DNA of 64,000 nt from Meira nashicola (lineage: Eukaryota > Basidiomycota > Exobasidiomycetes > Exobasidiales > Brachybasidiaceae). The position numbers were made by a program, and so were the translations under genes. The stretch lies in contig BCJU01000001.1 in the NCBI GenBank assembly GCA_001600355.1, forward strand, positions 1,819,178-1,883,177, in the 5' to 3' direction. This document shows, piece after piece, positions 52,102 to 62,430 of the stretch (position 1 is its first letter; each line of letters starts with the position of its first letter). Under the pieces are notes generated by a model. That model saw nothing but the letters and a program-made list of their open reading frames with translations. It did no database searches and had not been told where the DNA came from.

Positions 52102-54705
52102 ATGTCCGTCAATTCAGGTCGTCGAACCGTTCGCAATGGCAAGCTCAAAGTTGCAAAGAAAGTGGGCTTGGACTTGCCTATTGAAGAGATGTGGAATAGA
52201 CTATCTCGAGCGATTGGAAATATTCAGAATCATGACATCGGAAGCTTGAGTTATGAAGAACATTACAGATATGCATATAATCTTGTGCTATTCGACAAAG
52301 GAGACTTAGCTTACAGAGGAGTCAAGGCGCAAATCATACAGCATTTGATACAACAATGTGCAGATACTGTCGTTCCAGCATTTCCCACCGGAGCAGCAGC
52401 AACACCAACAGCCGGTATTGTATTACCCGAGCAGTCAAAGCCTGCCTCTTCTCTCAAGAGTTCTTCTTTGGCCAAGGGTAAACATTTCCAGACAAATCGC
52501 AAGGAAGAGAATAGGTCCGTTGTTTCAATCGATAAGGACGTAGATGAAGCAGCAGCAAACGGTGTTAACGTTGCTGCATCTCAAGTGGGTGATCGAACAG
52601 ATGTTGTCTCCCGAGCTCAGTCTGGAGAAAGATTGTTACGAGCAATCCGCGACGTTTGGGAAGATCATTGTGCGTGTATGAAAAGGCTACGTGATGTGCT
52701 AAAATATCTGGATCGTGTGTACGTCAAAAAGGCATCACAAGATGACTCATCTGTCGTGCCAACGTGGGATTTGGGCTTACACCTGTTTCGAGATACAGTG
52801 ATTCGCAGTCAAAGATTTCCGATTCATACGCATCTTTATACAGCATTGCTCACGCAGATACAGCTGGAACGAGAAGGATCGGTGATCAATAGGAGCGCTC
52901 TAAAGTCAAACATTGACATGTTGTTGTCTTTATCATATCCTGAAAGAGGTGTAGAGGAGAAAGCATGGGATACAGTATACAAGCGAGAATTCGAGCCTGC
53001 ATTTTTTGCGACGAGTGAAGAATTTTACAAAGCCGAAGCACAGAGGCTTCTCGATGGTCATGATGCTGCACAATATCTACGTCATGTCGAGAGACGATTC
53101 TTGGAGGAAGAAGCACGTGTGGCTGTATACCTGTCTTCAACGACGCATCCTGAGTTAAGCAAAACATTGGAAAGATGTCTGTTATCGACACATTTGAACA
53201 CAATCATCGATATGCCCGGAAGCGGAATTGTTACAATGCTTGATGAGGATCGCCGAGAGGATTTGGCAAGGATGTATCGATTATTTTGGCGTGTGTCTGA
53301 TGGTCCTACTGTGATGAGATTGGGTTTGAAAAGATATATTGGAACAAAAGGTAAAGAGATCAACAATCCTGTAAATGCTGGTTCAAAGCAGGCAACGCCA
53401 GCAAAAGATGATGATGCAGAAGCATCCGAACAAAAGGGAACAACCAATGCTGCTGCTTCCACACCACAAGCACAAATGGCACTCAAGTGGGTTGAAGATG
53501 TGTTAGCATTCAAGAAGAAGTTCGATGGAATACTGCGTACCAGCTTAAGAGATGATAAAGGTTGCGAGACAGCCATAAATGAAGCATTCGAGACATTCGT
53601 AAATACCAACCCTCGATCACCGGAATTCATCTCATTATTTATTGACGAGAATCTCAAGAAGGGCCTAAAAGGAAAAACAGAAGAGGAGGTCGAAGAAGTA
53701 TTGCAAAGAACAATTACCGTATTCCGGTTCCTACATGAGAAAGACGTCTTTGAACGATACTATAAGGGTCATTTAGCCAAAAGATTATTACAAGGCCGCA
53801 GCGTTTCGGATGATGCAGAACGTGGAATGATGGCCAAATTGAAGATCGAATGCGGTCATGGATACGTGCAAAAGTTGCAAGGGATGTTGAACGATATGAA
53901 AGTGTCTGATGAAACTATGCTTTCATTCCAAGAATCTCTAGAGAGAAATAAGCGGGATATGCCATTCGATCTTGGAGTGAGCGTTTTGACTTCAACATAC
54001 TGGCCAATAAGTGCCCAAGCGCCTTCTTGTACGATGCCGGCAGAGATGGTGAGCGCACGACAAGCATTCGAGAGCTTCTATCAAGCTAGACATAGCGGTC
54101 GTTTATTGACGTGGCATCCGAATCATGGAACAGCGGACGTGCGTGTTCAATTCAAGTCAAGAAAGCATGAGCTTAATGTTAGTACCTATGGATTGGTTGT
54201 CCTTCTATTGTTCGAGGAGGTACGAAATGGTTCAAGCTTAGGCTATCAAGAAATTCAGAAGAGCACAACAATTGCTGATGCAGATCTGATGAGAACATTG
54301 CAAAGTCTTGCATGCGCTAAGTACAAGATTTTAATCAAAGAGCCGAAAGGAAGAGAGATTGGAAAGGAGGACAAATTTACCTTTAACGAAGGATTTCAGT
54401 GTAATCTTGCTCGGATTAAGATTGCTACAATCGCAGCACGTGTTGAAACGGCTACTGAACGAAAAGAGACGACGGAGAAAGTTGAAGAGGAAAGGAAGAA
54501 TCAAGTGGAAGCATGTCTGGTTCGTGTGATGAAAGATCGCAAGACCATGACCCATAACGAATTGGTGAATGAAGTTATTAGACAACTTGCTACGCGCTTC
54601 CAACCTTCTCCTGGCTTAGTGAAGAAACGTATCGAGAGTTTGATCGATCGAGAATATTTAGAGAGAAGTGAATCTTCCATGAACGTGTATCATTATCAAG
54701 CATAA
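52102..54705 (+). CDS. CUL3: Cullin-3
   Basis: Single exon, 867 residues. The N-terminal cullin repeats start with EEMWNRLSRAIGNIQNHDIG and YEEHYRYAYNLVLFDKGDLAYRG, which match CUL3 rather than CUL1 or CUL4. The cullin-homology domain (about 530-740) has FRFLHEKDVFERYYKGHLAKRLL and LGVSVLTSTYWP. The WHB end carries the neddylation site at K811 in RVMKDRKTMTHNELV and terminates LIDREYLERSESSMNVYHYQA. CUL3 scaffolds E3 ubiquitin ligases with BTB-domain adaptors and Rbx1. Two low-complexity insertions (Ala/Gly-rich near 90-120, DDDAEASEQKG near 435) are absent from typical CUL3. Confidence 0.95.
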   Translation: MSVNSGRRTVRNGKLKVAKKVGLDLPIEEMWNRLSRAIGNIQNHDIGSLSYEEHYRYAYNLVLFDKGDLAYRGVKAQIIQHLIQQCADTVVPAFPTGAAATPTAGIVLPEQSKPASSLKSSSLAKGKHFQTNRKEENRSVVSIDKDVDEAAANGVNVAASQVGDRTDVVSRAQSGERLLRAIRDVWEDHCACMKRLRDVLKYLDRVYVKKASQDDSSVVPTWDLGLHLFRDTVIRSQRFPIHTHLYTALLTQIQLEREGSVINRSALKSNIDMLLSLSYPERGVEEKAWDTVYKREFEPAFFATSEEFYKAEAQRLLDGHDAAQYLRHVERRFLEEEARVAVYLSSTTHPELSKTLERCLLSTHLNTIIDMPGSGIVTMLDEDRREDLARMYRLFWRVSDGPTVMRLGLKRYIGTKGKEINNPVNAGSKQATPAKDDDAEASEQKGTTNAAASTPQAQMALKWVEDVLAFKKKFDGILRTSLRDDKGCETAINEAFETFVNTNPRSPEFISLFIDENLKKGLKGKTEEEVEEVLQRTITVFRFLHEKDVFERYYKGHLAKRLLQGRSVSDDAERGMMAKLKIECGHGYVQKLQGMLNDMKVSDETMLSFQESLERNKRDMPFDLGVSVLTSTYWPISAQAPSCTMPAEMVSARQAFESFYQARHSGRLLTWHPNHGTADVRVQFKSRKHELNVSTYGLVVLLLFEEVRNGSSLGYQEIQKSTTIADADLMRTLQSLACAKYKILIKEPKGREIGKEDKFTFNEGFQCNLARIKIATIAARVETATERKETTEKVEEERKNQVEACLVRVMKDRKTMTHNELVNEVIRQLATRFQPSPGLVKKRIESLIDREYLERSESSMNVYHYQA

Positions 54706-55868
54706 AAGCGAATCGGAAAAGCGGAGAAGCAGAAGGGGAGGGAACACATACTCTACAATTACACCCACTCAATTGTATTATCTTCATTTCATTTTTTATC
54801 AAAGCAATCAAAGTAGTCATGATAAGTTTTGAATTTTTTCCAACTGTATAGCCTGAATTCCCTTGTACATTATCGGCTGATTCATCGAGGGATGGTTCCT
54901 GCTGCATACCCCGTGTGGGCGCAACGCAGCGCTTTCAATTTATCAGTATAGTCAATCCTGTTCTGCACGCTAAACATTTATAATGTATGATGGCAGTGCG
55001 GGAAAAGCCAAAAAAAAAGCACATTCCAAACCACGAGATACAACGCGTACAACGCGTTTTTTTTATTTAAAAATGGTGAGTATCTTGTGCGTTAGTTTGT
55101 GTCAATGGTGTTGGTTTCGATTTTTTTTTCCCTAGTAATGCACTTTGGCACTTTGTATTTGAACAATCAAATATTTGCAGCCGCTAAATATCGTGTCAAA
55201 TCAAACCGACGTCATTGGCATGCATCACCTCTCTTGATGCTCTCTCTTGCATTCAATTCATAGGCGATCGGGCTGTCTGCATGGATTGATACAGACATAC
55301 ATACCTTCCTGTTCGAAAGGACAAAGGGGAGCGCACGTCTTTACAGAATCTTGACAGTTGATGGATGAAAGCAGTGTAATATATAGTCAAGGCAAAACAC
55401 TTCTATGAACAGACAGAATCAATGCTCTAAATCCAATTAATAAAACGTTTCTTCAAAAGAAAGTAAGAGACAGAGTCTGCACAACTCTTTAAAAAAGGCA
55501 ACTCTGCATTAAAACCCTTGAGAAAACGAGTCTTATTCAATTTTATGCACTTCAACTGCATTAATCTTGCATTGGAAATGCGGTCTTGAATTCATTGCCG
55601 GCGCGCAAATTAAAGAACCGCTTCACGCCCGCACCCTTTTTTTTTCCGTAAGTGCGTGTTAAATTACGAGCGCGCCTTCATTTCAATACTTCCCCCAATC
55701 ATTCTTGTTCGCCATTTACCTTCATCGGAATCGTTATTACGGGAATATTTATCAAATCATCATCCGATCACAAACAGTCAATCTTTCAACTTTTGTTTGT
55801 ATTTTTATCATCGATAACGCGTCGAAATACACGTCAATTCTCTTTCCTCATCTTCGCAGCACGATAAG
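54706..55868. other. 1.16-kb intergenic region, promoter of the forkhead gene
   Basis: The 3' flank of cullin-3, then a long upstream region with T-runs at about 55058-55065, 55120-55129 and 55637-55646. The last 100 bases are pyrimidine-rich. An open frame at 55652-55867 runs into the ATG but has a leader-like composition. No separate gene was seen. Confidence 0.45.
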
Positions 55869-58800
55869 ATGAAGCGAAACGCGACAACCGGAAAGGGTGG
55901 GACAGAGAATGATGGTGGCGAAAATGATGGTAAAAAGAGAAATGTCGATACAAACGCTATCAATGAAGAGAGATCAGGCAAGAAGTCAACTCTCAGCGCC
56001 ACCAAAGAGCCAATCCGTCGCGTTCAAAGCGCGAATGAAGTGGTGAATACAGAAAACGCGAACACAGCATCAACTTCTGCTTCGGTAATTGCCAATGATA
56101 TCGATGATTTTCTAGCAAGAGCTCGTGCTATGGGGCTGAATCTATCACGTCAAGATTACGAACGTGCAAGAGCAGGCGTCTCGGCTTTCTTGCGAGCTGA
56201 ACGTGTTGCCAATCCTGGAAGTTCAACCTCTGCTTCTGATTCGCCCAAATCGAATGAAGCGCAAAAGAGTGCATCTAAATCCATTGCAAAATCCAGTCCA
56301 GCGATCGAAACGCATACAACAACCACTGCCAGCACGTCAAGGAAAGTTCCAACAACAAACGGCTTCAATCGTTCGGTATCCACAGGTGGACAACCCACAT
56401 TGAGCTTTTTTACTGCTGTTTTGCCTACCCAAGATCCTAATGCGAAGTCTAGGCCTCGTCTTGATGATATTAGCAACCTAGAAGAGCGCAGAAGGAGAAG
56501 GGAAAAGAGAAGACGACTTCGTGAGAAATCCGAACGAGAGGCAAATGATGCCGATTGCGAATTTGGTTCACATGGTAGACGCAAAAAAGCAACATCAGAA
56601 CCCATCGAAGATTCACCCTCAACCGGCGTTGGTGGATATGATTCCCCTATTCTATCTGGTGATCAATCGCCAAGGAGTCGAGCTCTGCGCTCGAAAATCT
56701 CGTCATTGGACATGAAGACGTTCCTCAGCATAGGATTGGGCATCCTTGGCCAAGGTTCAACGGGAATGGCTCTTTCGCAAAACGCAGATGAGAACCTGAA
56801 GAGCTCGCATTTAACACTTCAAGAAAAACTTCAGAGCCCAGAATTGTCTAAGTTGACCAGAAAAGCTCATGTTGATGAGACGGGTAGATTGATCCTTCTT
56901 CCGTCTCCCGTTAAAGAGAACGGCTCAAACGAAGATGTGGTCACAAGCATATCAGGGCTTGACGACATCTCGGCAAATGCTGGTGGAGAAACGGATGATT
57001 CTGGAATTTGTGTGAATAACGACGCTATCTCACATCAAACCAAGAAGCCTTCTGGGCCAAGTCCTGGCTCACCAAGACGAAGAAGATTGAGCTCGTTCGA
57101 TTCATTATCAAATCATAATGATTTAAACGAGAGCATGGACAATCTTAGCTTCTTGGATCGGATCATGGCACAGAAGAAAAGCCCATTACGTTTACGTAAG
57201 GAAGCGAAAGCACGAGAACGTAAGGAGAGGCTCTTGGCCGCAAATAATGATTTGATCGTCATGACTGCAATGTCCAAACCAGCTCCTGTTCCGGCATCTT
57301 CCACGATTATGCCTGCTCCACTTACAGCGGCAAGTGCTGCTTCTTCTCAATCGACTGCAAGCTCATCACAATCTTCATCTGCAGGAATTGACGGTAAGAG
57401 TGTCAGGTGGGCAAGTGATTTCCATCTCAGTCCACGTAAACGTACGACGACTAAAGAAATATATGATTACGAATTTTACGGGATTGCACCTACTCAAGCA
57501 CATTCACATAGCATATCATCTTGGGATAATGGCGAAGCTGAGGCCCTTCGTAGATTGCAAAATTCTTCGATGAATGAAGAGATTGACGAATTTGGTCAAG
57601 GTCATGCTAGAATGCGATCTCAGATGAATAGCACGATGTTTGGTTCACCCGTTGCGATGCGCACAAGTCAAAGTATAGTTCCTCATTCGCCTGGAATGCT
57701 GTCTCTCGCATTTCATGATAGTGCTGTTCAAAGTGCTGCATTATTGGCCAAACGCGGTCTGTTATTCGGTGCAACAACACCAGGAGGAAGTTCATCCATG
57801 ATTGTGACCCCACCAGTTCCGTCTCCTCATGAAGGTGTAGGAAATGATTTACACAACATATTCTCACAAGGACCAACGCTTGCACAATCACCTGCCCGTA
57901 AAGGACTCATTGATACAGAAACGCCACCAAGGCTTGTTAGAGCTAAAACACTCGCTGCACCCATTTCTTTGGCTCAATCAGTTTTCGGTAAAGACGATAG
58001 ACCTAATACGATCAGTAAAGATCCCAGCCCTCAACGAATGAGTCTCATGCGAGCTCATTCTTCGAGTGCCATTCAAGATCGTATGGTTCAAAGGCAAAAC
58101 GTCGAAGCTAATAAAGAGAACCAGGGTAGTCAAGTAAAGAAAAAGGTTCCCACTGGCTGGGCAAGTCACAGTCCAGGAGGACGTTTAGACACGATCAGCC
58201 CTGCTGCTATATTTGGGTTCGGTCAAGAGCGTTTGTCGCAAACGGGAAAGAATCAAGTACAATCTCAAAATGTTCGTGTCCTTCAAGATTCGCAAAAGCA
58301 CAACTCACAACAAGCTCATCAACAACAAAGAGCACGTATGGAGTCAAGTGGTAGCATCAGTGATTCAGGAAGGATGAGCGGACAATACAGCACAAGTGAT
58401 ATCGAAGGTGATGATGAGCACGATTTAAGTCCAACAGTTCAAATGCACGGAAAGCGTGCACAAGCTAATGCTGCTGCCCTTGCTGCTCGAATGAAAAAGA
58501 GAGCGAACGAAAGTGGTCATGATCGTAATAGCTCATTATCAGCTTCAAGTGCTTATGATGATAGCCCATTGGTCCTAGACACTCGAAGCAGTAAAGCTAC
58601 AGTGATTGCTCGCCCTTCATCTGGCACATCGCTCGCACGTGCATTGGATCTGCCAAACCGAGCTGACAGAAGCAAAGCAGATGCCACCGAATACGCCCGT
58701 AACGGTAATTCGATGACGATGGAATGGGATAAACCTGATGGAAGTCGAGTGGTAAAATTGGTTTCTGATGAATTGCAGGCTGCATTGGAAAGTGGAAGTT

Positions 58801-60692
58801 TACCTGCAGAACCTCCTGCACGATTTTATAAATTACCTGCCGGTTGGGGTCAATCGAAGAATAAACCACAATCTGTTTCTTATGCAGGAATGATTGGTCA
58901 AGCAATCCTCTCATCGTCTGACAGCAGGTTGAGTTTGAACGAGATCTACAATTGGATCGCAACAGTGTTCCCATTCTTTGAACGTGGCGATCGTGGATGG
59001 CAAAACAGTATTCGACATAATCTCAGTCTGAACAAGAGTTTTGAGAAAGTGGAACGTGCTGCAAATGTGCCTGGAAAAGGAGGTTGGTGGGCTATCAAAC
59101 ACGGTCATGAGGATCGCTTCCGAAATGGAAATTATTATGCTCCTGGTACTGTCAAAGCTGCAAAAGATAATGCTTTAAAGACTCCAAAGACCACAATGAC
59201 TGCACTTCCATCGTCTGGAAATGCCGATGATGAAAATGAATCAAGCAGTCAAAAGGCCAAAAACACGAATAAAGCAACACGTAGAAAGCGTGTAGAATCA
59301 GAGAGATCTGAAGGTAGCGGCTTGACAGAAGGAAGCGATTCAGATATAGCTCTTTCTTCGATCCAAGTAAAGAAGTCTAGCAAAGAATCTCACAAACGTT
59401 TAAAGAAGGGATCTCGCACCTCATCGGTGAATGAGCAAAGTGTTGGGCAGGATGGTCAGCAAGGTGGAAGTGGCGGAATGGGTGAAAGAGCCATTCCAGT
59501 CACACTTCTCAAACCCAATCAAGACTCCACTTCCAGCAGATATTCTCCTTCCCCGAAGCAATATAACACTATCACGCCTAGCCGTCCATATCAGCCTCGG
59601 ATGATGGGAACGAGCAGCAGTGATATCGGAAGTGTCTATGCTTCATCCGTCATGGCAGGAATGCCAGTCTTGACAGATGCAAGTAGTCCACCAAGCAGTC
59701 CAAATCATACTATGCCACCACCGCCTGGAGGAATTCGAGGAGCAGCAAGTTCACAAAGTGCACAAAAGCAAAAGGAAGCTTTGATGCAACAGTACCATCA
59801 ACAAGGTGTGCAAATGGGTTACGGTCTTCCATCCGGAAATATGTATTCTCATCATTATATGCCTGCTTCTCCTCTTGCCCATATGCGTGGAAATAGCAAT
59901 AATGGAACCACAATGGGACAACTTGCTACTTCTGCTAATCAAAGCAATAGTCGCTTTGGCAGCAATGTAGATTCTCCTTTGCGTCATTCTGCATCGAGCA
60001 ACACTTCAAATAATTTGCTTGATGCATCCGCTTCACGGTTGATCGTCAACTCTCCACCCGTTTCCAACGTACGTGATACAACAGACTCAGAAGACACTTC
60101 TCAGGAGAACAAGAATGACAAATTTATGCTTTCGACAAATTCAGTATCTAATCCACAACACTCTCCCGCTCGATTTATTAATCATAGTCCTTTGCGAGGC
60201 TCGCCTTTACGCCCAGGAGGTGCGGTTCATCAACAATCCAATGGAAGTATGTCAAATTCGCTTCTCAGTCCTGCAGGCATGCATTTACAAATGGCTACAA
60301 ATGGTAATAATGGCAATTTAGCCGTGGCTTCTACGCCAATGATGCAGAGATGGGGAATGACGAGCCCGGTTTCTTCGCGTTTATTCTCACCTGCAGGCTA
60401 TCTGACCCCAAACACTCATGGTCATTTAACTGGAAATGGTGCTTCAAACAATACACCCGGACTGGAAGATCCTTTTGATTATACTGGAAGCCTGCAACAC
60501 GAACTGGATATGGCAAGCGAATTGCATCATTTAACAAGCACGATTCAAGGTGACCCAAGCCCTGTGAAAGGATTCGATCATAATTCTTTCATGAACCGTA
60601 CACAATTCCATCAACAGCAACAGAATGGAACGTTGACTAATTCGGTCCAACAAGATATGAATGGTAGCAACGCCCAATTTCACTTTGTGTGA
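55869..60692 (+). CDS. Large forkhead (winged-helix) transcription factor
   Basis: Single exon, 1607 residues. The forkhead domain is at about 1000-1094: VSYAGMIGQAILSSSDSRLS, then LNEIYNWIATVFPFFERG, then WQNSIRHNLSLNKSFEKVER and GGWWAIKHGHEDRFRNGNYY. The WQNSIRHNLSLN signature contains the DNA-contacting helix 3. No FHA domain is visible, so it is closer in layout to Hcm1/Sep1-type factors than to Fkh1/Fkh2. Those control cell-cycle genes, including septation and spindle genes. Other motifs are a KEN box at 749-751 (ANKENQ), which suggests APC/C-dependent turnover, and many SP/TP sites (SPRSR, SPRRRR, SPRKR). Most of the protein is disordered and rich in Ser, Asn and Gln. It is about three times the length of yeast Hcm1. 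Confidence 0.9.
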   Translation: MKRNATTGKGGTENDGGENDGKKRNVDTNAINEERSGKKSTLSATKEPIRRVQSANEVVNTENANTASTSASVIANDIDDFLARARAMGLNLSRQDYERARAGVSAFLRAERVANPGSSTSASDSPKSNEAQKSASKSIAKSSPAIETHTTTTASTSRKVPTTNGFNRSVSTGGQPTLSFFTAVLPTQDPNAKSRPRLDDISNLEERRRRREKRRRLREKSEREANDADCEFGSHGRRKKATSEPIEDSPSTGVGGYDSPILSGDQSPRSRALRSKISSLDMKTFLSIGLGILGQGSTGMALSQNADENLKSSHLTLQEKLQSPELSKLTRKAHVDETGRLILLPSPVKENGSNEDVVTSISGLDDISANAGGETDDSGICVNNDAISHQTKKPSGPSPGSPRRRRLSSFDSLSNHNDLNESMDNLSFLDRIMAQKKSPLRLRKEAKARERKERLLAANNDLIVMTAMSKPAPVPASSTIMPAPLTAASAASSQSTASSSQSSSAGIDGKSVRWASDFHLSPRKRTTTKEIYDYEFYGIAPTQAHSHSISSWDNGEAEALRRLQNSSMNEEIDEFGQGHARMRSQMNSTMFGSPVAMRTSQSIVPHSPGMLSLAFHDSAVQSAALLAKRGLLFGATTPGGSSSMIVTPPVPSPHEGVGNDLHNIFSQGPTLAQSPARKGLIDTETPPRLVRAKTLAAPISLAQSVFGKDDRPNTISKDPSPQRMSLMRAHSSSAIQDRMVQRQNVEANKENQGSQVKKKVPTGWASHSPGGRLDTISPAAIFGFGQERLSQTGKNQVQSQNVRVLQDSQKHNSQQAHQQQRARMESSGSISDSGRMSGQYSTSDIEGDDEHDLSPTVQMHGKRAQANAAALAARMKKRANESGHDRNSSLSASSAYDDSPLVLDTRSSKATVIARPSSGTSLARALDLPNRADRSKADATEYARNGNSMTMEWDKPDGSRVVKLVSDELQAALESGSLPAEPPARFYKLPAGWGQSKNKPQSVSYAGMIGQAILSSSDSRLSLNEIYNWIATVFPFFERGDRGWQNSIRHNLSLNKSFEKVERAANVPGKGGWWAIKHGHEDRFRNGNYYAPGTVKAAKDNALKTPKTTMTALPSSGNADDENESSSQKAKNTNKATRRKRVESERSEGSGLTEGSDSDIALSSIQVKKSSKESHKRLKKGSRTSSVNEQSVGQDGQQGGSGGMGERAIPVTLLKPNQDSTSSRYSPSPKQYNTITPSRPYQPRMMGTSSSDIGSVYASSVMAGMPVLTDASSPPSSPNHTMPPPPGGIRGAASSQSAQKQKEALMQQYHQQGVQMGYGLPSGNMYSHHYMPASPLAHMRGNSNNGTTMGQLATSANQSNSRFGSNVDSPLRHSASSNTSNNLLDASASRLIVNSPPVSNVRDTTDSEDTSQENKNDKFMLSTNSVSNPQHSPARFINHSPLRGSPLRPGGAVHQQSNGSMSNSLLSPAGMHLQMATNGNNGNLAVASTPMMQRWGMTSPVSSRLFSPAGYLTPNTHGHLTGNGASNNTPGLEDPFDYTGSLQHELDMASELHHLTSTIQGDPSPVKGFDHNSFMNRTQFHQQQQNGTLTNSVQQDMNGSNAQFHFV

Positions 60693-61073
60693 TTTCTCTT
60701 TTTTCACTATCAAATCGCCCATGTAATTTATACACTTTTATTTTTTGTTGTTATTTTTATCTTTTATCTATGTATCGTTCTATTTTTATCATTTATTAGC
60801 AATAATGCAAACATCTTCTCATCTTTATCATTTGTTGGACGATTGATTGATATAAATTACAATATTGAAAGGCTTCTTACATCATTTGTTGACTTGCGAG
60901 AAAAAAAAAGAGATCAAAAAGATACCGAGAGAAAAATAGCGATTTGTCATGCTTGCTTTGAGCAGCATCTTTGCGGATAGTTCGTTACGAAAAGGAAAAA
61001 GCGCAGAGAAAAGAGTTGAAGAGGTCATGAGGTGAGTTGTGACTTTGCAAAGATAAATGTGAGTTATACTTGA
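60693..61073. other. Convergent 3' flank between the forkhead gene and the 51-residue protein gene
   Basis: 381 bases, strongly T-rich just after the forkhead stop (60725-60800) as expected for a 3' UTR, then purine-rich. No feature was recognised. Confidence 0.5.
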
Positions 61074-61302
61074 TCAAATTCCACCACCGCTACGTTCCGT
61101 ACGTACGGAACGACCACCAGGTTCATTGAGTTGAAGGGTTGCCAATCTACGTTGATTGAATACGGCAAATGTAGCCGAAAGAAGAGTGGCACTGTGGTGA
61201 AGGAAAAGCAGAAATGTAAGAATGTATGCACTGTTTTTTGTTGTTCTTTATCCATTCTACTTACCCGATGAACAAATTACGTGGACGAGCAAGGATAGAC
61301 AT
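61074..61302 (-). CDS. 51-residue single-membrane-span protein of unknown family (two exons)
   Basis: Exon 1 is 61302-61265 and exon 2 is 61191-61074, with a 73-nt intron (GTAAGT...CACCACAG). The join is in phase and gives a 51-residue protein. It starts MSILARPRNLFIGATLLSAT, so a short basic N-terminus leads straight into a hydrophobic segment (about 10-23), then FNQRRLATLQLNEPGG and a Gly/Arg-rich end. This layout resembles small mitochondrial inner-membrane or respiratory assembly proteins, but I cannot name a family. The splice signals and coding character of both exons argue that it is real. A 20-bp perfect palindrome lies within exon 2. A chance plus-strand frame (61222-61506) overlaps it. 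Confidence 0.62.
61093..61112. repeat. 20-bp perfect palindrome inside a coding exon
   Basis: CGTTCCGTAC and its reverse complement abut with no spacer, centred at 61102/61103. It lies in exon 2 of the 51-residue protein gene and encodes the RSVRTER region. Confidence 0.85.
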
Positions 61303-62430
61303 TTTGATTTTGAGTTGAACGAATTGGTGGCTGTGTCCAAAAGAAAAAAGATGGATGGACGACAAGATGATCAAAAGTTATTAAACAGCAAATGCTATGA
61401 TAAGCAAATCAAAGGGATAAGACGACCCTATAGGTACAGTACGACGACGCCCTACGGCTCTTTTCCTGCCGGTAGTTTAACTTTTTTTGACTTTGCTTGG
61501 GTGTAGGGCCAAACGACCAGTACATTTTTTATGTAGACTTCCCCGTCCCTTACCCCGCAAATATTGATAGGTGAACGCGCTGGGCGGTATGTAGACTATA
61601 AGACTATGTAGTCTAGCTGGGCCCTTGCTGATTTGCTCGTATTAGCCTGGGCCTAAAAGCGCAATGGCCGACTTTGTGCGGGCTGTGTGGCGCACCATTT
61701 GAAAATAATCTCCGCAAAGCCCAACACTTTTTCTTTGTTGCTCAAATTGTGAACGGAGCCTATACGAATGCGTTTTGTAGCTCGCTTTCACTTTGGCGTG
61801 CTTATGTATGAGGAAAAAGATACGTTCACCAAATATGATTTCACAATCAAAGAATTGAATAAGTATTTATCGCTCATCAGCATTCCATCCATCCATGTGC
61901 TTCCTGTCAGATTGGAGGTTCTTTGTTGAGCATTTGTTGTTCGCCGAAAGTGAATGAGGGTAGGTTTATGATGATACACTTAACGCGAATGTGAAAAATC
62001 GCAATCTTGTGGAGTTACGCGTGTTTTTTGTTCTATGAGTTTTGCCTGAAATAAGTGGAGTTCAGCAGCTGGGCTAAAAAAAACGACGGTGTGCCTAAAA
62101 AGGGCTAAAAGAGAGAATGCGATGACGGCATGAAAAATAAGTTCTTTCCGTACGAGATATATCGTTTAACTCTTTTTATCATCCATCATCATCATCATCA
62201 TCAATGACAAGCTATCGAGATTAATCACATCGGTACTATTACCTAAGAAGTTTACGCGAAGAGACAAAGTATTTATACCTCTCGCTCGGTTCCTATCTCG
62301 CTTCATGAATCAAAAGGTCAAAGCATATTTTATACCCCTTTCGATAAGCATACACTCTTCTATACAGGTACAGGGATAGTCAATTGTTCGAAAAAAGCAC
62401 AAATTGCAAATTAGCTTGCTCTCGTTCAAA
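61303..62430. other. 1.1-kb divergent intergenic region
   Basis: Promoters for the 51-residue protein gene (minus) and the lipase gene (plus). A CAT/ATC trinucleotide run (ATCATCATC...) lies at about 62182-62203. No other gene was recognised. Confidence 0.45.

Noticed and set aside
56391..56411. QPTLSFF in the forkhead protein as a PCNA-interaction (PIP) box
   Set aside because: The spacing between Leu and the Phe pair is one residue short of the QxxLxxFF consensus.
61222..61506. 94-codon plus-strand frame
   Set aside because: It overlaps the better supported spliced gene on the opposite strand and has no recognisable domain.
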